A DNA stretch of 64,000 nucleotides from Parelaphostrongylus tenuis (Eukaryota; Nematoda; Chromadorea; Rhabditida; Metastrongylidae). Within the stretch, counting starts at the first letter, position 1. Each line of letters opens with the position of its first letter. A program made the translations under genes and the position numbers. The stretch covers positions 28,501 through 92,500 of the forward strand of contig JAHQIW010000951.1 of assembly GCA_019055375.1 (NCBI GenBank), read 5' to 3'. Of the stretch, positions 27,301 to 38,500 are shown piece by piece. Below the pieces are notes generated by a model, which was given only the letters and a program-made list of their open reading frames with translations, did no database searches and was not told the DNA's origin.

Positions 27301-27734
27301 TACCTTTCTTCTTCTATTTCCACTAATTCTCCTCGATTTTCCCCTTCCTCTTTATCTTTAGTGTTATCTTTATACTTATCTTTACCATCATCTTTTTATC
27401 TTTGTCCTCATCTTTATCTTCTCCTTCCCTTAGAAGATAAAACAATCACATGTGGCTTTGAAAATGAAGATTAAAACATTAGGCACAGGTGGCACACGAA
27501 TTTCGCACTTACACCACGTTGACAAAATTTTTTTTTCAAATTTATTCAGTGTGGATTAATAAATGCTATCTTCAAATCCTATCGAACGATATCACTACAA
27601 AATGATTTTACATTATCGACCTATATTGCGTCATTTTTACTTGATCCGTACATTTTCCTTTCATAGAAAGATCCACTTTATATTCACAAAAAAATGCAAT
27701 AATGGTTTGGACGCAAGAAATTTATTACATATGC
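24361..27734. other. No supported gene
   Basis: AT-rich, with a piggyBac-like end at 26134 and CT-rich sequence at 27225-27430. No exon pattern recognised. Confidence 0.5.
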
Positions 27735-27804
27735 ATATATGTAAATACATATATATATATTATATATATATATGTACATTATGCACATATGGATATATAC
27801 ATGC

Positions 27805-27842
<38 letters not shown>
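27735..27842. repeat. (TA)n microsatellite
   Basis: Two TA runs; a similar TACATA tract lies at 38998-39098 and a shorter one at 51530-51560. Confidence 0.85.
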
Positions 27843-27904
27843 TTTTGAACTTAACAATCCGTCTACACAATGTTTTTCTTTCATAGTGCCGATCCCAGTA
27901 CTTC

Positions 27905-28050
27905 TAGCATTCAACGGTTTTTTTTTTTTTTTTTGAACCTGTGGCGTTCTACAGGGAGTTCGTTGTTGACTGCCGGAAAGTGTTGGAAGATGGGGTTTCG
28001 ACCCGATGTGCGCTACGACGACCATCACAACCACTCGACCACGGCACCAC
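27905..28050 (-). repeat. tRNA-derived SINE, type 2
   Basis: GTGCCGTGGTCGAGTGGTTG (A box) and GGGTCGAAACCCC (B box) are both recognisable. A run of 17 T near 27918 marks the tail. Confidence 0.66.
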
Positions 28051-28269
28051 ATTTATATAAGTGCATACACTACATGTATACATATATATGTATACATACA
28101 TATTTATGTATATGCAACCCATCTTCACAAATTACTGCGATTAACTGAGCACTTCTAGCACCCGATTCTTTCGCTCGCACGCATCCCCCATAAGGGTTTT
28201 CGGACATGTCGCGCCTTTTAATTGTTGCTTAAGGATTTCGTCCTCTTGATTAATGACGCAGAATGCCGA

Positions 28270-28440
28270 TCGGGCAAATCTCTCAACATTCGCAAAGGAT
28301 TGCCCTAGCTAGGGCGTTTTGCAAATCGTGCGTGGATTGATTGTAAGAAAGTGTTGGAGGAGGAGATCGAACCAGCATCTTGCTTCATGGTAATCTGAAT
28401 CGTTAGCCACTTAGTCAGTGGCCCCCTGTACGTGTTATGA
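28270..28440 (-). repeat. tRNA-derived SINE, type 2, diverged
   Basis: GGGGCCACTGACTAAGTGGC and CTGGTTCGATCTCC on the - strand form the tRNA-like head; the body is weakly similar. Confidence 0.52.
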
Positions 28441-28604
28441 TTCTTTGCTTTTATTTTACGCAACCCGTTATCACTGTTCACTGTTTGGATCCCAGGTTTG
28501 CAATCGATTCGTTTTCTTGCGCTCATCCTCCACAAAGGTCTTCTTATGTGCGAATATTCAATATGTTATAAAATGTGAATGATATGATTACTTATATTAT
28601 ATAT

Positions 28605-28885
28605 GACGTAGTAAGAGCGCGTGTGGCACATGTGGTCGATGCTTCGACCTCGCGCTCGTGGCTCATCAAACGTTCCGTCTTTCCGGGATCGCTAAATTGG
28701 TACCAGATTTGTCCGGTAGATAGCAACACTGACTTAATACATTGGTAAGCCACCGCGAGTCTTTGAAAGGCCAGATATGCATTTAGTTGCCTCAAACGAT
28801 TCTGAAAATTGAAGACGAATATGCACAACACATCTCTGAAAGGATTGATAAACGCTGAAAGCTATATCCTTCTAGCTTTTCGCGG
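28605..28885 (+). repeat. tRNA-derived SINE, type 1
   Basis: AGAGCGCGTGTGGCACATGT begins the head. The B box is degenerate (GCTTCGACCTCGCGC). The body TACCAGATTTGTCCGG, CCAGATATGCATTTAGTTGC and the TATATCCTTC end match the other copies. Confidence 0.68.
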
Positions 28886-29019
28886 CATAATATCGTACAA
28901 CATTCTATTCTATGTAGTGTACTTAACTTTTAACACTTTATTTGATTTGTCATCACGTTATTTTTTCTTTTTTTTTCACTGAGTGCGGATTCCGCTACTT
29001 CTTACATTTAATTCGGTTT

Positions 29020-29197
29020 TCGTCTTCTTCTTGAACGGCGTAGAATACTGGTTGAGCGAGTCTCCTTGCAATCTCGAGGATAGCACTGCTGGGCGTTCCA
29101 TGGGACGTTGTTGTTGACTGCCTGAGAGAAGTGGGTTGGAGCTCAGCTCCACGCGCGCCGTGACCAACATCATAACCACTCGGCCACGGCACCCCAT
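29020..29197 (-). repeat. tRNA-derived SINE, type 2
   Basis: On the - strand GTGCCGTGGCCGAGTGGTTA is a clear tRNA-Leu/Ser-like A-box region; the B box is degenerate (GAGCTCCAACCC). The body has CAGTCAACAACAACGTCCC and the end CCAGTATTCTACGCCGTTC. Related copies: 7895-8080, 27905-28050, 28270-28440, 57660-57800 and 60665-60838, all on the - strand. Confidence 0.7.
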
Positions 29198-29384
29198 TCA
29201 ATAAGTATGTAATATGTAATATATATGTAGTATAATATGTAATATAATATGTAGTATAATATGAAACATATCGTGATATGCAATGTAATATTCATAGAAA
29301 ATATTCTAAATCCAAGTTTTTTCATGTTTTTATTGCTTTTTCGCAGTGCTATGATGCTTTACGTGTATCTAAGAGAACTGAATG

Positions 29385-29475
29385 TTAGGCAAAGACTTGA
29401 CCTCAAACGAGAGTTGAACCCGCGTTTACACCCAAACCGGAAGGCCTGCTACCACTACACCACAGAGGCCATTGT
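29385..29475 (-). repeat. tRNA-derived SINE, type 3
   Basis: GGCCTCTGTGGTGTAGTGGT and CGCGGGTTCAACTCTCG on the - strand are a tRNA-Glu/Gly-like head. The ends cannot pair as an acceptor stem, so it is not a working tRNA gene. Similar heads: 3170-3290 (+), 29540-29610 (+), 51420-51530 (-), 53130-53230 (-) and 53895-53985 (+). Confidence 0.6.
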
Positions 29476-29610
29476 TTACCCACCACTCCATTCTTCAAGA
29501 TCTCTCTGTCATCGCTAACAGCCATGAACCTTCAACTATGAGATTGCCTCGGTGACGTTGTATATGGGTGAAATGCGGGTTCAACTCTGCCTGAGGTCGA
29601 TTTTCGCCTA

Positions 29611-31005
29611 CCACTCAATTCACTTAAGAATAACATTATACTTTATACCATAAATATATAATATGCACCACGAATTATGTAAATAATACCACCTCGCCCT
29701 ATCTAAAAAAGGGCAGTGCTTGAGATCTACGTACATTAGTTGTCAATGCCGAGGTTTATAAACTGTCGATCCTTGAATTACGACATAGCCATTCATCTCA
29801 GATTCTCTAAATCGTTTTACGTTCGTCCAGTCGTTTCTTGCCTTTATTTCTCCATAAATATTGAAGAGTCTTGCCACTATAATGGTCTTTATGATGATAA
29901 GTTCCGATTGAGAAGAAGAGAAACTGACTTCTCCCCATGAGAGTTCGATTTTTCACCTATTTATGCATCCAGAATCATTTCACATTCATCCCTTCATCTT
30001 TTGCTCTTTTCTCGTTGTAGATTTCTAGCAGTTTTGACTTCAACAGTGACGATGGCGACGACGGTAATCGTAACAATGGCGTAGTTTTAATTTTTTTCTA
30101 TCTTATAGAGATAAAGAAAAAAAGTACCTTACCACCATAATGATTTCATTTCTTTACGGTTATGTTAATCGTTTCATGTTCTTCCTTTGTTTTTTTTATC
30201 TCTTTTCATATCATCGACCGTTTTGGATATTATTATGATGGTGAAGATTGGTTGGTTTTGATTTGGTTGGATCTAATGGGGGATGAAGGGAACTGGAATT
30301 GTGTTCGTTGTTCACTAATGAGTCTGGTCATCCCCACCACCACCTCTTAACCTCTTATTGTGGTCGGTTGTTCGGAACGGGAAGACTAGTTACCCCGTTC
30401 TAACCAACTCACACACTTCTATGCATATCCCCTAAATCTTTATAAGGAATTAGAGTAAATGGGGAGACGATCTCATCACTATCATCTCTTTTTTTTTTAC
30501 CTCCTTTGTCTCTTTCAGTTCTTCCTTCTCCATTTCTCTAATTCATTATCGTTGACGTCTCTCTTTTGGTCAAATTCTGAATCTCAATAATTTCCGAATG
30601 TTTACTCTAGCAAGGATCGTTGAATTACTATTCTCTTATTGTGCGTATCATATGATGACAGCTTGTCTTCCAAGGAATCATCAAAGAAATTTCTTTCTAA
30701 TGAAGCAGCATTTTTATCTACTAATCCCCAGCGTGCTAAAGTTGGCCATTGTCACACGCAGCACGCTGGAGACCAGAGATGGGAGGAGGTGAAGCAGACC
30801 GTCTACAATTGCCACTTAGAAATGCAGAGACCGTGGAACACGGTCGCGGAAGAGTTAATCTTCATATGAGAGTACACGATATCCTCAAATATGTATCGTC
30901 AAGATTCTAGAATACTGAAAACCAATGGTCGTTTGGTAGAAAAAATTGCTATGAATTATAGCACTCTCCAATTCCAAGGTTGTTTTTCTCACAAGCCAAG
31001 CCTAA
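29611..31005. other. No supported gene
   Basis: Short frames only. The frame at 30639-30869 is polar and codon-like, but has no family match and no supporting neighbours. Confidence 0.5.
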
Positions 31006-31284
31006 CCCTTTTGAGGCAATGGACCCACCTCCTTTGCATCTCAATCCCCTAGCGTGAGAACGCATTGGATGTATTATTATTGCAGTGTTTGTTACATATT
31101 CCTGTATTGTTTCAATTGTCTTACTGTTGTTATTTTTCTACTTCTAACAACATAGTATGATTACATATGGCAAAATGTAGGAAAATAACAACAATAATAC
31201 ACTTGAAATGACACAGTAATACATCCATTGTGCTCCCACGCTAAGGTTAGAGATGCCGATCGAGTGGGTTCGCGTCCGAAAGGG
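31006..31284. mobile_element. 279-bp MITE, piggyBac-like ends
   Basis: Starts CCCTTTTGAGGC and ends CCGAAAGGG, followed by TTAA at 31285-31288; CTAA stands at the left. Internal sequence is also palindromic (TTGGATGTATTATT against AATAATACA and TACATCCATTG). TTAA targets with CCCTTT ends suggest a piggyBac-related non-autonomous element. A single similar end, TTAACCCTTTTGGGGCC, occurs at 26134. Confidence 0.62.
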
Positions 31285-31288
31285 TTAA

Positions 31289-34200
31289 ATGGCTCCCTTT
31301 ACGAAAAATCCTGCCAGGTTTAGCGAAACTCTGAAATAGGAACTTACCGTTTTTCTTATTGAGCCGCCGCGAGATTTTCACTATATTTTTTTATCCATAC
31401 AGGTTAGCGCTTCAGAGGTTTCGTCTTCCTTAACGCGAAGAATAGTCGTATTGAGTGCATTTGAATTAGCGAAATATCTCCATAACCTAATCAGAAAAAC
31501 AAGGTCTAGATTTCATTGTTCTCAGACAGAACAGTTTCTGTTTTGAACTAATTCAACGCTTCACATAAGTCTCCCAATAATTATTACACATACAGCTCGA
31601 CCGCACAGAGATCATCCGCAGTACCAATGCACTTCTGATTTAGTAATTTAGTAATTTGGCGACCGTGAAAATTTCTTACTAAGGTATCTCGAGAAAGCCG
31701 GGACTATGGCCATTCTGGACCTTTTATGAATCAGAGTTCTGTCACCTTACAAGTAGGCCGTTACCAGGTACACAGTAATTTCCAACATAGGATTACTCCT
31801 AATTAAACTTCTGTGTGACAATGTCGAGCTCCCTCATAGCCTGTTATATCCTACTGGGCGTTGATCCCCTGCTGCACATCTATTGTAAACAACTCCCTCC
31901 GGTTGTGAGTAGTCCCTAAACTATTGGACTGCCGACTGGTTATTCAATAAAATAATTAGTAGGAATAAATATGATTCGCTATCATTATCATTATTATCAA
32001 TATTCTTATCGAATTTTTCCACTCTTGAAACTATGATATATGATGTCACTACTGATTTGAGATTTTACATAAATTTCTAAATTTATACATTATTCGAGCA
32101 TTCTATAATTCTCAATTTCCCTTCTTCATATGATCTTTTTTTCCTCTTTTCTGTAACCACCTCCTTTTTTGTTCCTCTCCCATATTTTTTTATGCGCAAT
32201 CGTTCAAAAATAGTGCCGTGTTCAGTATTTTGAATAAAAAAGACAATTATTTTCTTTTTATCATATACCATTCTCTCATTTTTGGAGAAAGTTGAGGGCT
32301 ATTTTGAAGATTTGTTTTCCTTTTCAGTGAAATAGGTGTTTGAAAATTTGCTTCTATTTTATTCTAGTATTTTTTGACATTTTCTTTTGACGTATCTCAC
32401 TAGACTTGTTTCTTATCATTAAACGTGAATTTTTAGAACTCATTGGAAATAATTAATCGTTCTTTTTCACATTTACTAGGTTTATTTTTCACTATTTTGA
32501 TCAACTCAACAGGTGATTCCTTTTATTCCATCAGAAAGAATTTTTCCTACCGATTCAAGCTCACTTCTACCAATTTCCCATGGCTTTTCTTGAGCTTGTT
32601 TTGCCTTGCTCACTCTTACCGACGCTTCTCGTAGATCAAATCAGTTCAGCTGCAGGATCCTCATAATTCTTACTGGCTTTCCGTCATCCGCAATTTGTTT
32701 CATATCAATATCTTTATAAATTCGTTGAAGGATCTATTCGTCCTTGTTATTGCCGTTGTAATGACCTGATTTCTCTCTTACTGTCATCATGTCAGGCAAT
32801 CACCATTCGTACAATATCATAATATGTTGTGTCCGTTCGTTCCGAGTTCGACCTGATCGTACCATAGACGTGATGAATTTCGTGATATATACGTGATAAG
32901 TGATAGTGACGATAAGGCATTATGCCCTCATCTAGAGATCTTGCGATCATCGTCATCGACGTCTGACGATAAAATAGCACTGCATAGTGGTGGAACTCGT
33001 CCGATCAGACAAGAAGACAGTGCAAGTTGATGGTGATCAGTGAACGACAGATGAGGATGAACTACGACGACTAGGAGTGCGGAAGACACGGACGACAACC
33101 GAGAGATCGACCGTACATACCGACTAACCGACGAACCGACCGTTCGACCGACCGACAACCGACTCGAACGACAGACCGATCAGCCTTGTCGACTTGACTG
33201 CCCGTATACAAGATCTCGCCCTCTTGGATCCCACTGCCGAACGCCGTCCGTCCGTCCATCCGTCAGTTTGTAGCGCTCGTAGTTCGTAGGTGAGGAAATT
33301 ATCGTAGTTCGTTTCAGCTGATTACTTCAGAAAGAGAGATTATGTGTTTTGTCAGAAAATTATGTAGTATATGTGTGTTCTCGAGGAAAATGTTTATATA
33401 CCGCAGAATTCTTAGACGCTTTCATTTGATGTTTTAGTAGAAGAAGGGTGATTAAATTGATAGAAATATGTAATGAGTAGATTATTGAGAGAGAATATTT
33501 TTTTGGCATCTAGAAAGGGTGCTTTTCCTTATCCGCACCTTGTTTCGATCCTTCACAAATGTTTATTTTATAGTCGTTTTCAATGTTTAAGTAATCAATC
33601 ATTAGCTCAAATTAAAGGAGATGACGAGAAGTACCTTGCAAAGCGCTAAGTCTTTACTTTTATTGCTTTTCTTTAATTAGGAGATCAAAGATTTTGTGAA
33701 AAGCCTTCAAAGCTATTGTTTAGATGTCCTTGTGATGTTTTTTTAAAAAATATTTTGATGGCATATTTATGCTTGCTTTTTTTCCTTCATTGATGAGATT
33801 TTTGCCGCAAAAATCGTTGAAACACATGTGTAGATGTTGTATTTATTGAGTGTAACGTGTAGAAATTTAGTAAAGCTGAAATTAACCAAATAAGGTAAAC
33901 TAAAAGATAGAAGTTTTGGAATCGCGCAATGTAAAAAAAAGTTCAGATTGTGAATGGAAGAATTTTCTATCTTCATAAAAAGTGTCAAGCATCAGAAATG
34001 GTTTGCATTTGTCTTCTGTCTTACTGATGAAGAATTTCTTCGCATGCGTTCTTGGGATGGCTGTGCGTTTTCACTGATCGCCACCGGCAACTCGGCGGAA
34101 TTGTTGATAGATCGGAAACTTTTCGGCTTGTGGCGACAGTTTATTATACGTGAGCGATGCTCAGCTTAGACTTACTGTCAGTTGGCCGTCGGACACAAAT

Positions 34201-34376
34201 CTCAAAGTCTATCTTGTTTCCAATGAACACTGGTGGCGGAAGGATAAATCTCCTTTGCTGCAAGTGATAGTTGAATACCATGGAATCCTCCTCGGTCGCA
34301 ATACAGAGCTGATAAGCCGCTGAGAGCAATACTGGGGGTATCCTTGCTGCAGGTTCATTTCCCAATTGAGTATTTA
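31289..34376. other. No supported gene upstream of neurabin
   Basis: Contains the GACC-rich tract at 33090. Frames at 33954-34169 (+) and 34144-34365 (-) are moderately codon-like, but neither could be joined to the neurabin frame. Confidence 0.5.
33090..33260. repeat. CGAC/GACC-rich low-complexity tract
   Basis: Imperfect GACCGAC and CGAACGAC repeats with higher GC than the surroundings, ending in CCGTCCGTCCGTCC. Overlapping Arg/Ser-rich frames here are artefacts. Confidence 0.6.
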
Positions 34377-34962
34377 TTAGGTCGTTCCATAAATTTTGGC
34401 ACTAGAACAATAAGCTCCGAGTTCATCAACTCGAAGTAATTGAAATTGCGTGATTTTGATTCCGTTCAATTGCGCAGTTTTTGCGAAAATCCGGTATACA
34501 ACATGCCTATACTTGCTTTAGGAGCTGTCGTGGGAGCGAATTCGCTTACTACTCATGCATGAATGGCACATAGAGGAAAGTGTTAGTGAAGCGGCACGCA
34601 AGATTAGTGGACCTTCCTGTGGACAACTCGAGCGCGACTGATCCTCTAGGCTGTATCTTCAGCTTTGAACTTTGCAAACCACTTCCTAGCTGTCCTTCCT
34701 GCAACCGTATTATCGACCTGGGCTCCATTAATCTTGCACGCCGCATCACCGCACTTTCCTCTGAGCGCCATTCGTGCATGGACAGCAAGCGATTTTTTTC
34801 TCAGGACAACTTCATATCAGAGTAAGTATCGGAAAGTTGTATCCTAAAATGTTGTCAAGAAAATGCTCTATTGAGCAGTAGCAAAATCGTGCAATTTTAA
34901 TTACATGTGGCTGATAAATTTTCTGTTTATTGTTCTAGTGCCGAAACTTATGGTATGACCTA
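34377..34962. mobile_element. Mariner-like deletion derivative with N-terminal transposase remnant
   Basis: Termini match over about 37 bases: TTAGGTCGTTCCATAAATTT at the left, and at the right its reverse complement with changes, both running on into GGCACTAGAACAATAA. A TA precedes the left end. Inside, the - strand carries TARKWFAKFKAED near 34670, the helix-turn-helix region before the mariner catalytic domain, with stops and frame breaks. The catalytic part is missing. It ends 443 bases before the neurabin trans-splice site. Confidence 0.78.
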
Positions 34963-35400
34963 GAAGATGGTAGTGTCGATATCCGCAACTTGAATTAAGC
35001 TTGCTTTTGGAAGGATAAAGTTTTCGCCGTACACATTGCATTCAGCAGTCGAAAACGTTTTTGAGAAACGTTGAAGCCTTACTGAACAGTTGAGGCGACA
35101 AAGATGACTTTGATGATCCCTGTTTATAGACTAAACTTTAGTTAGACTGCAGAACTTTTGAAAAAGGACGCTGCCTGGAGGCGAACCTTTGTGGTGCATA
35201 TCATTCTTCAGAATCCAAGAACATTCTTTCAGGCACATTTTGAATCACTGAGAGTGAGAGAAATACTGCGGAAAAACTTCCAAATAGTCAGCAATGTTTA
35301 GACTGTCGCCAATTTATGTTTTTGTTTTTCATCTGCTACATTTAGATTTTATCTTAGATGAACTAGCCTTTTTGATTCAGTGTTTGATGCTTGAACGACT

Positions 35401-35504
35401 TTCAGGAGGGGATGACGACGGCGTCCGAGCTCTTCTCCGAAGATGCTCGAGCCCGATTCTCTCATACAAAAGCACTTTTCGAGCAGTTGGAACGACAACA
35501 TGAG
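35401..35504 (+). other. nab-1: First coding exon of neurabin with likely trans-splice acceptor
   Basis: A consensus acceptor, CTTTCAG, ends at 35405. The ATG at 35412 follows only six bases later (GAGGGG) and opens the neurabin frame, beginning [16 protein letters not shown]. An in-frame TGA lies upstream at 35385-35387. Nematode spliced leaders usually join a few bases before the start codon, so this site is read as a trans-splice acceptor. Alternatively an upstream cis-spliced exon exists; no neurabin-like coding sequence was recognised upstream. The donor is GAG|GTATCA after 35504. Confidence 0.65.
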
Positions 35505-38500
35505 GTATCACTACCCTAACTATCTTCATTAGCTTTTATTGATTTATCGAAATATTTTAACTCCAATATAATCAGACCACAACTTCAGATATGGATGGAG
35601 TGTTGGTAGCCTAATTCATCCACTATATTTTGTTGTTTCAATCGAAAATCTAGTTATGATCATTCATTTACAATTATTACTCCTTAAGTTTACACTCTAA
35701 TTATCGTTGCTTTCAAAATCTATGAATATTCCATCTGTGTTCCCGGTTCCATCCATTTCATTCGATCTATCTCAATCTATCAGTTTTTGAGAAGAATGAG
35801 AACTAATCTGCATAACAATCTTTCGGGGTATTTTAGTAAGAATCTAACATTGAGAAATCCATGTCTATTAAGCTTTAACGTAGTAAAGAATATGGGGTTG
35901 AAAAAACTAACCGGTATTTACAACTTTTTTCAGAAACGATCGAATTCTTAAACGAAAAATTTATTTTTAGTCAAAAAAAATTTTTGCATAAAGTTATTAA
36001 TCAGTCGTAATTATTCTATGCTATGGAGATATGCAGAAAAAAGAAAAGTTTTAGTTTTGATATCTGAAAAGAAGAACATATCACAGAATTTTTGAAAAGA
36101 GCGCATGGGGCGCTTTAATTACATTGTATTTGTTGCACATACATGCCATATGAGCTTTTTATTTGTTATCATATTTTTTTCAGGTTCCATCATTCTATTC
36201 ACCTCGACCGTCTCGGCAGCAACATCAATCACAGTCACAACCAGCACCAGCTCTTCCACCAAAGCCATCTGCCACGTGTCCTGGAAGTCCAATATCTCAG
36301 GCAAGATCCAGAATATTTCTTTATGTTTCCCCTCTTCGTTTTCATGTTGATCACTCACGATACTCTTTTATATCACATAGCCTAGGTTTTTCTCTATGAC
36401 CAAAATTTTAAGTCATTGTCGATCAAAAATTAGGCTTGTGCATATTGAGTTGCTTGATTTTTGAGCGACGAGAATGAGGCAGGAGATGTGGATCCCACCA
36501 AACAGCTTCCATGCTCTGTTCGACTATTATGTAAAATATAGGCAAAAATAAATGATAAATGCTTCACTTATACGAGCTGAAGATGATAAGGTGATTGTAA
36601 GGGTGTGGATGAGTGTGTCGATAATATCAGACATCCTCATGATAAATGTAAGTGGGGATCCAAGAGATAGCTTGCTAGATTGGTAAGGGCAAGAGTGAGG
36701 ATGAGGGTGAGCCCCTGGGTTAAATGTGAGTTGAAGCGTAGCTAGCTTTGGATGTTATTTCATATTCTACTTTGCAATCAAGTTAGGGAATAGCTGGCAA
36801 GTAAATAGAGGTCGTGAATGAGAAAGGCAGAGAATAAGGGGTTCGCTATAGATGGAGGTGAGGTTGGAAGTGACGATGTGTTTGGTGTCGGATGGTGTTC
36901 ATATTCTTAGTTTGATCAATGAGGACTGAGGTAGATGTTGAAAGCGTGATTATGAATCGGGGTAAGAGTTTATGTATGGTCAAAAGAAGACTCTATATGT
37001 CCAGATTTTTTCTCGTTTTTTTTTTCTAATGCTGGTTAACTGAAAATTTCCAGCCGCGTTTTCGCCTCTTTTAATTAGTGAGTGTCCTGCAAACATTTTT
37101 GAGACAGCTCTGAAACATTAGCACCGGTTTCTTTCATTCTTTTTTATTCTGGAAAAACACGTTTCAATACCGTAGTCGCACAGTTCTCTTCTCACTTGTC
37201 TGTCAATACAATTAAGAAACATTTTGAAAAGCCTTGCAGCAGATTACTCTAAGTGACTAAGATCATCACTTTCTTTCTAACAAAGTGCGATGAATTTTCT
37301 ACATCTTAGAGTTTTTATTTTGCAGTCGACAAACTTCATCATTTGAATTAGTAAATGCTGTCAAAAATGCTATGTTTTTCATTATCTGACTTAAAATCGA
37401 GAAAAAATGATGACCAAAATTTTTTTCACGAATTAGTTCTTTCTTTTCTGTGGAAAAAAATATACAAATTTTTTCTTATTCATTACACTTCGAGCGGTTA
37501 CAGTTTATTTTTAATAGTTAACAGACTGATATGAACAACAAACTAGTAGAGTAATTCAGCAATGTAACATATAATTTGGTCTCTGAACAAATTCCAATTC
37601 GGAAAAATATTTCATGATAACTTTATTAACTTTGAGATATTGGGACAAAGTCGCATCTTTCATAAAGGTTTAGAGTTCCTAGCTTCTTAACTACTATGGT
37701 AATGTCAAGTTCTATCCAGTCATCGAGTCCGCTTAGCCTCGAACATCTGAATAACTTTACTGTGCTATAACTGATTGATTTGGGTAAGGAAAACGTCGAT
37801 GTTTTTCTTGCCGTCTTCATTTTTTTTCGCGGTTTTTGATTCCGTCTGTGATTGCAGGTTCCGTTATAAGGTTGCTTTTCATGCTAAGCTCAAAGATAAT
37901 CACGAAAAAGACCAATGAGGACGCGAATTAAAATTATCACGCTGTCTGTTCTCCTCCATGTCCTTCTAGACGTTTGTGAAGTCACTGTTATCATCACCCC
38001 CAACGTTGAAAGGATGACGACAGTGTCGATTTAGTCCTGTTCCACTCTACCAATCCTCATCCCACCCCCAACACCACCCCCTCCGGGCATCGCAGCGATT
38101 TTGTGTGTTATGAATTCGGATAGCTTCAAATTTGGAATCGGCCTTGTCCTCATCTTTGCTCAAATATTATTCGAACATTTCGCAATACAATCTGTTGACA
38201 TAAACTTTATCTGACCTTTTTCGTTGAAAATAAGGTCTTGATAATATTTTGAAAAGGAAGTTTTTGAAACTTTCGTGAGAAGTTTCTCTTTTCAATCTTT
38301 GTTAGTGAAAAATACTTATCGTTTTTTTCAAAGTGTAGGTAAAGAATAGCATTTTTCGGAGGTTTTCTTACATAATCGTTTTCAATGTGATTCTTTTGAG
38401 GTCGTATTTATTGTCTTCTTCAAATTCAACATTGCAAAAACGGTTAATGAAAAAGTTAGTAGCCGGCTGCAAAACGAATATTTTCACAATGCAACAAATT

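Noticed and set aside
33090..33260. Arg/Ser-rich frames suggesting a protein
   Set aside because: They derive from a CGAC/GACC low-complexity tract.
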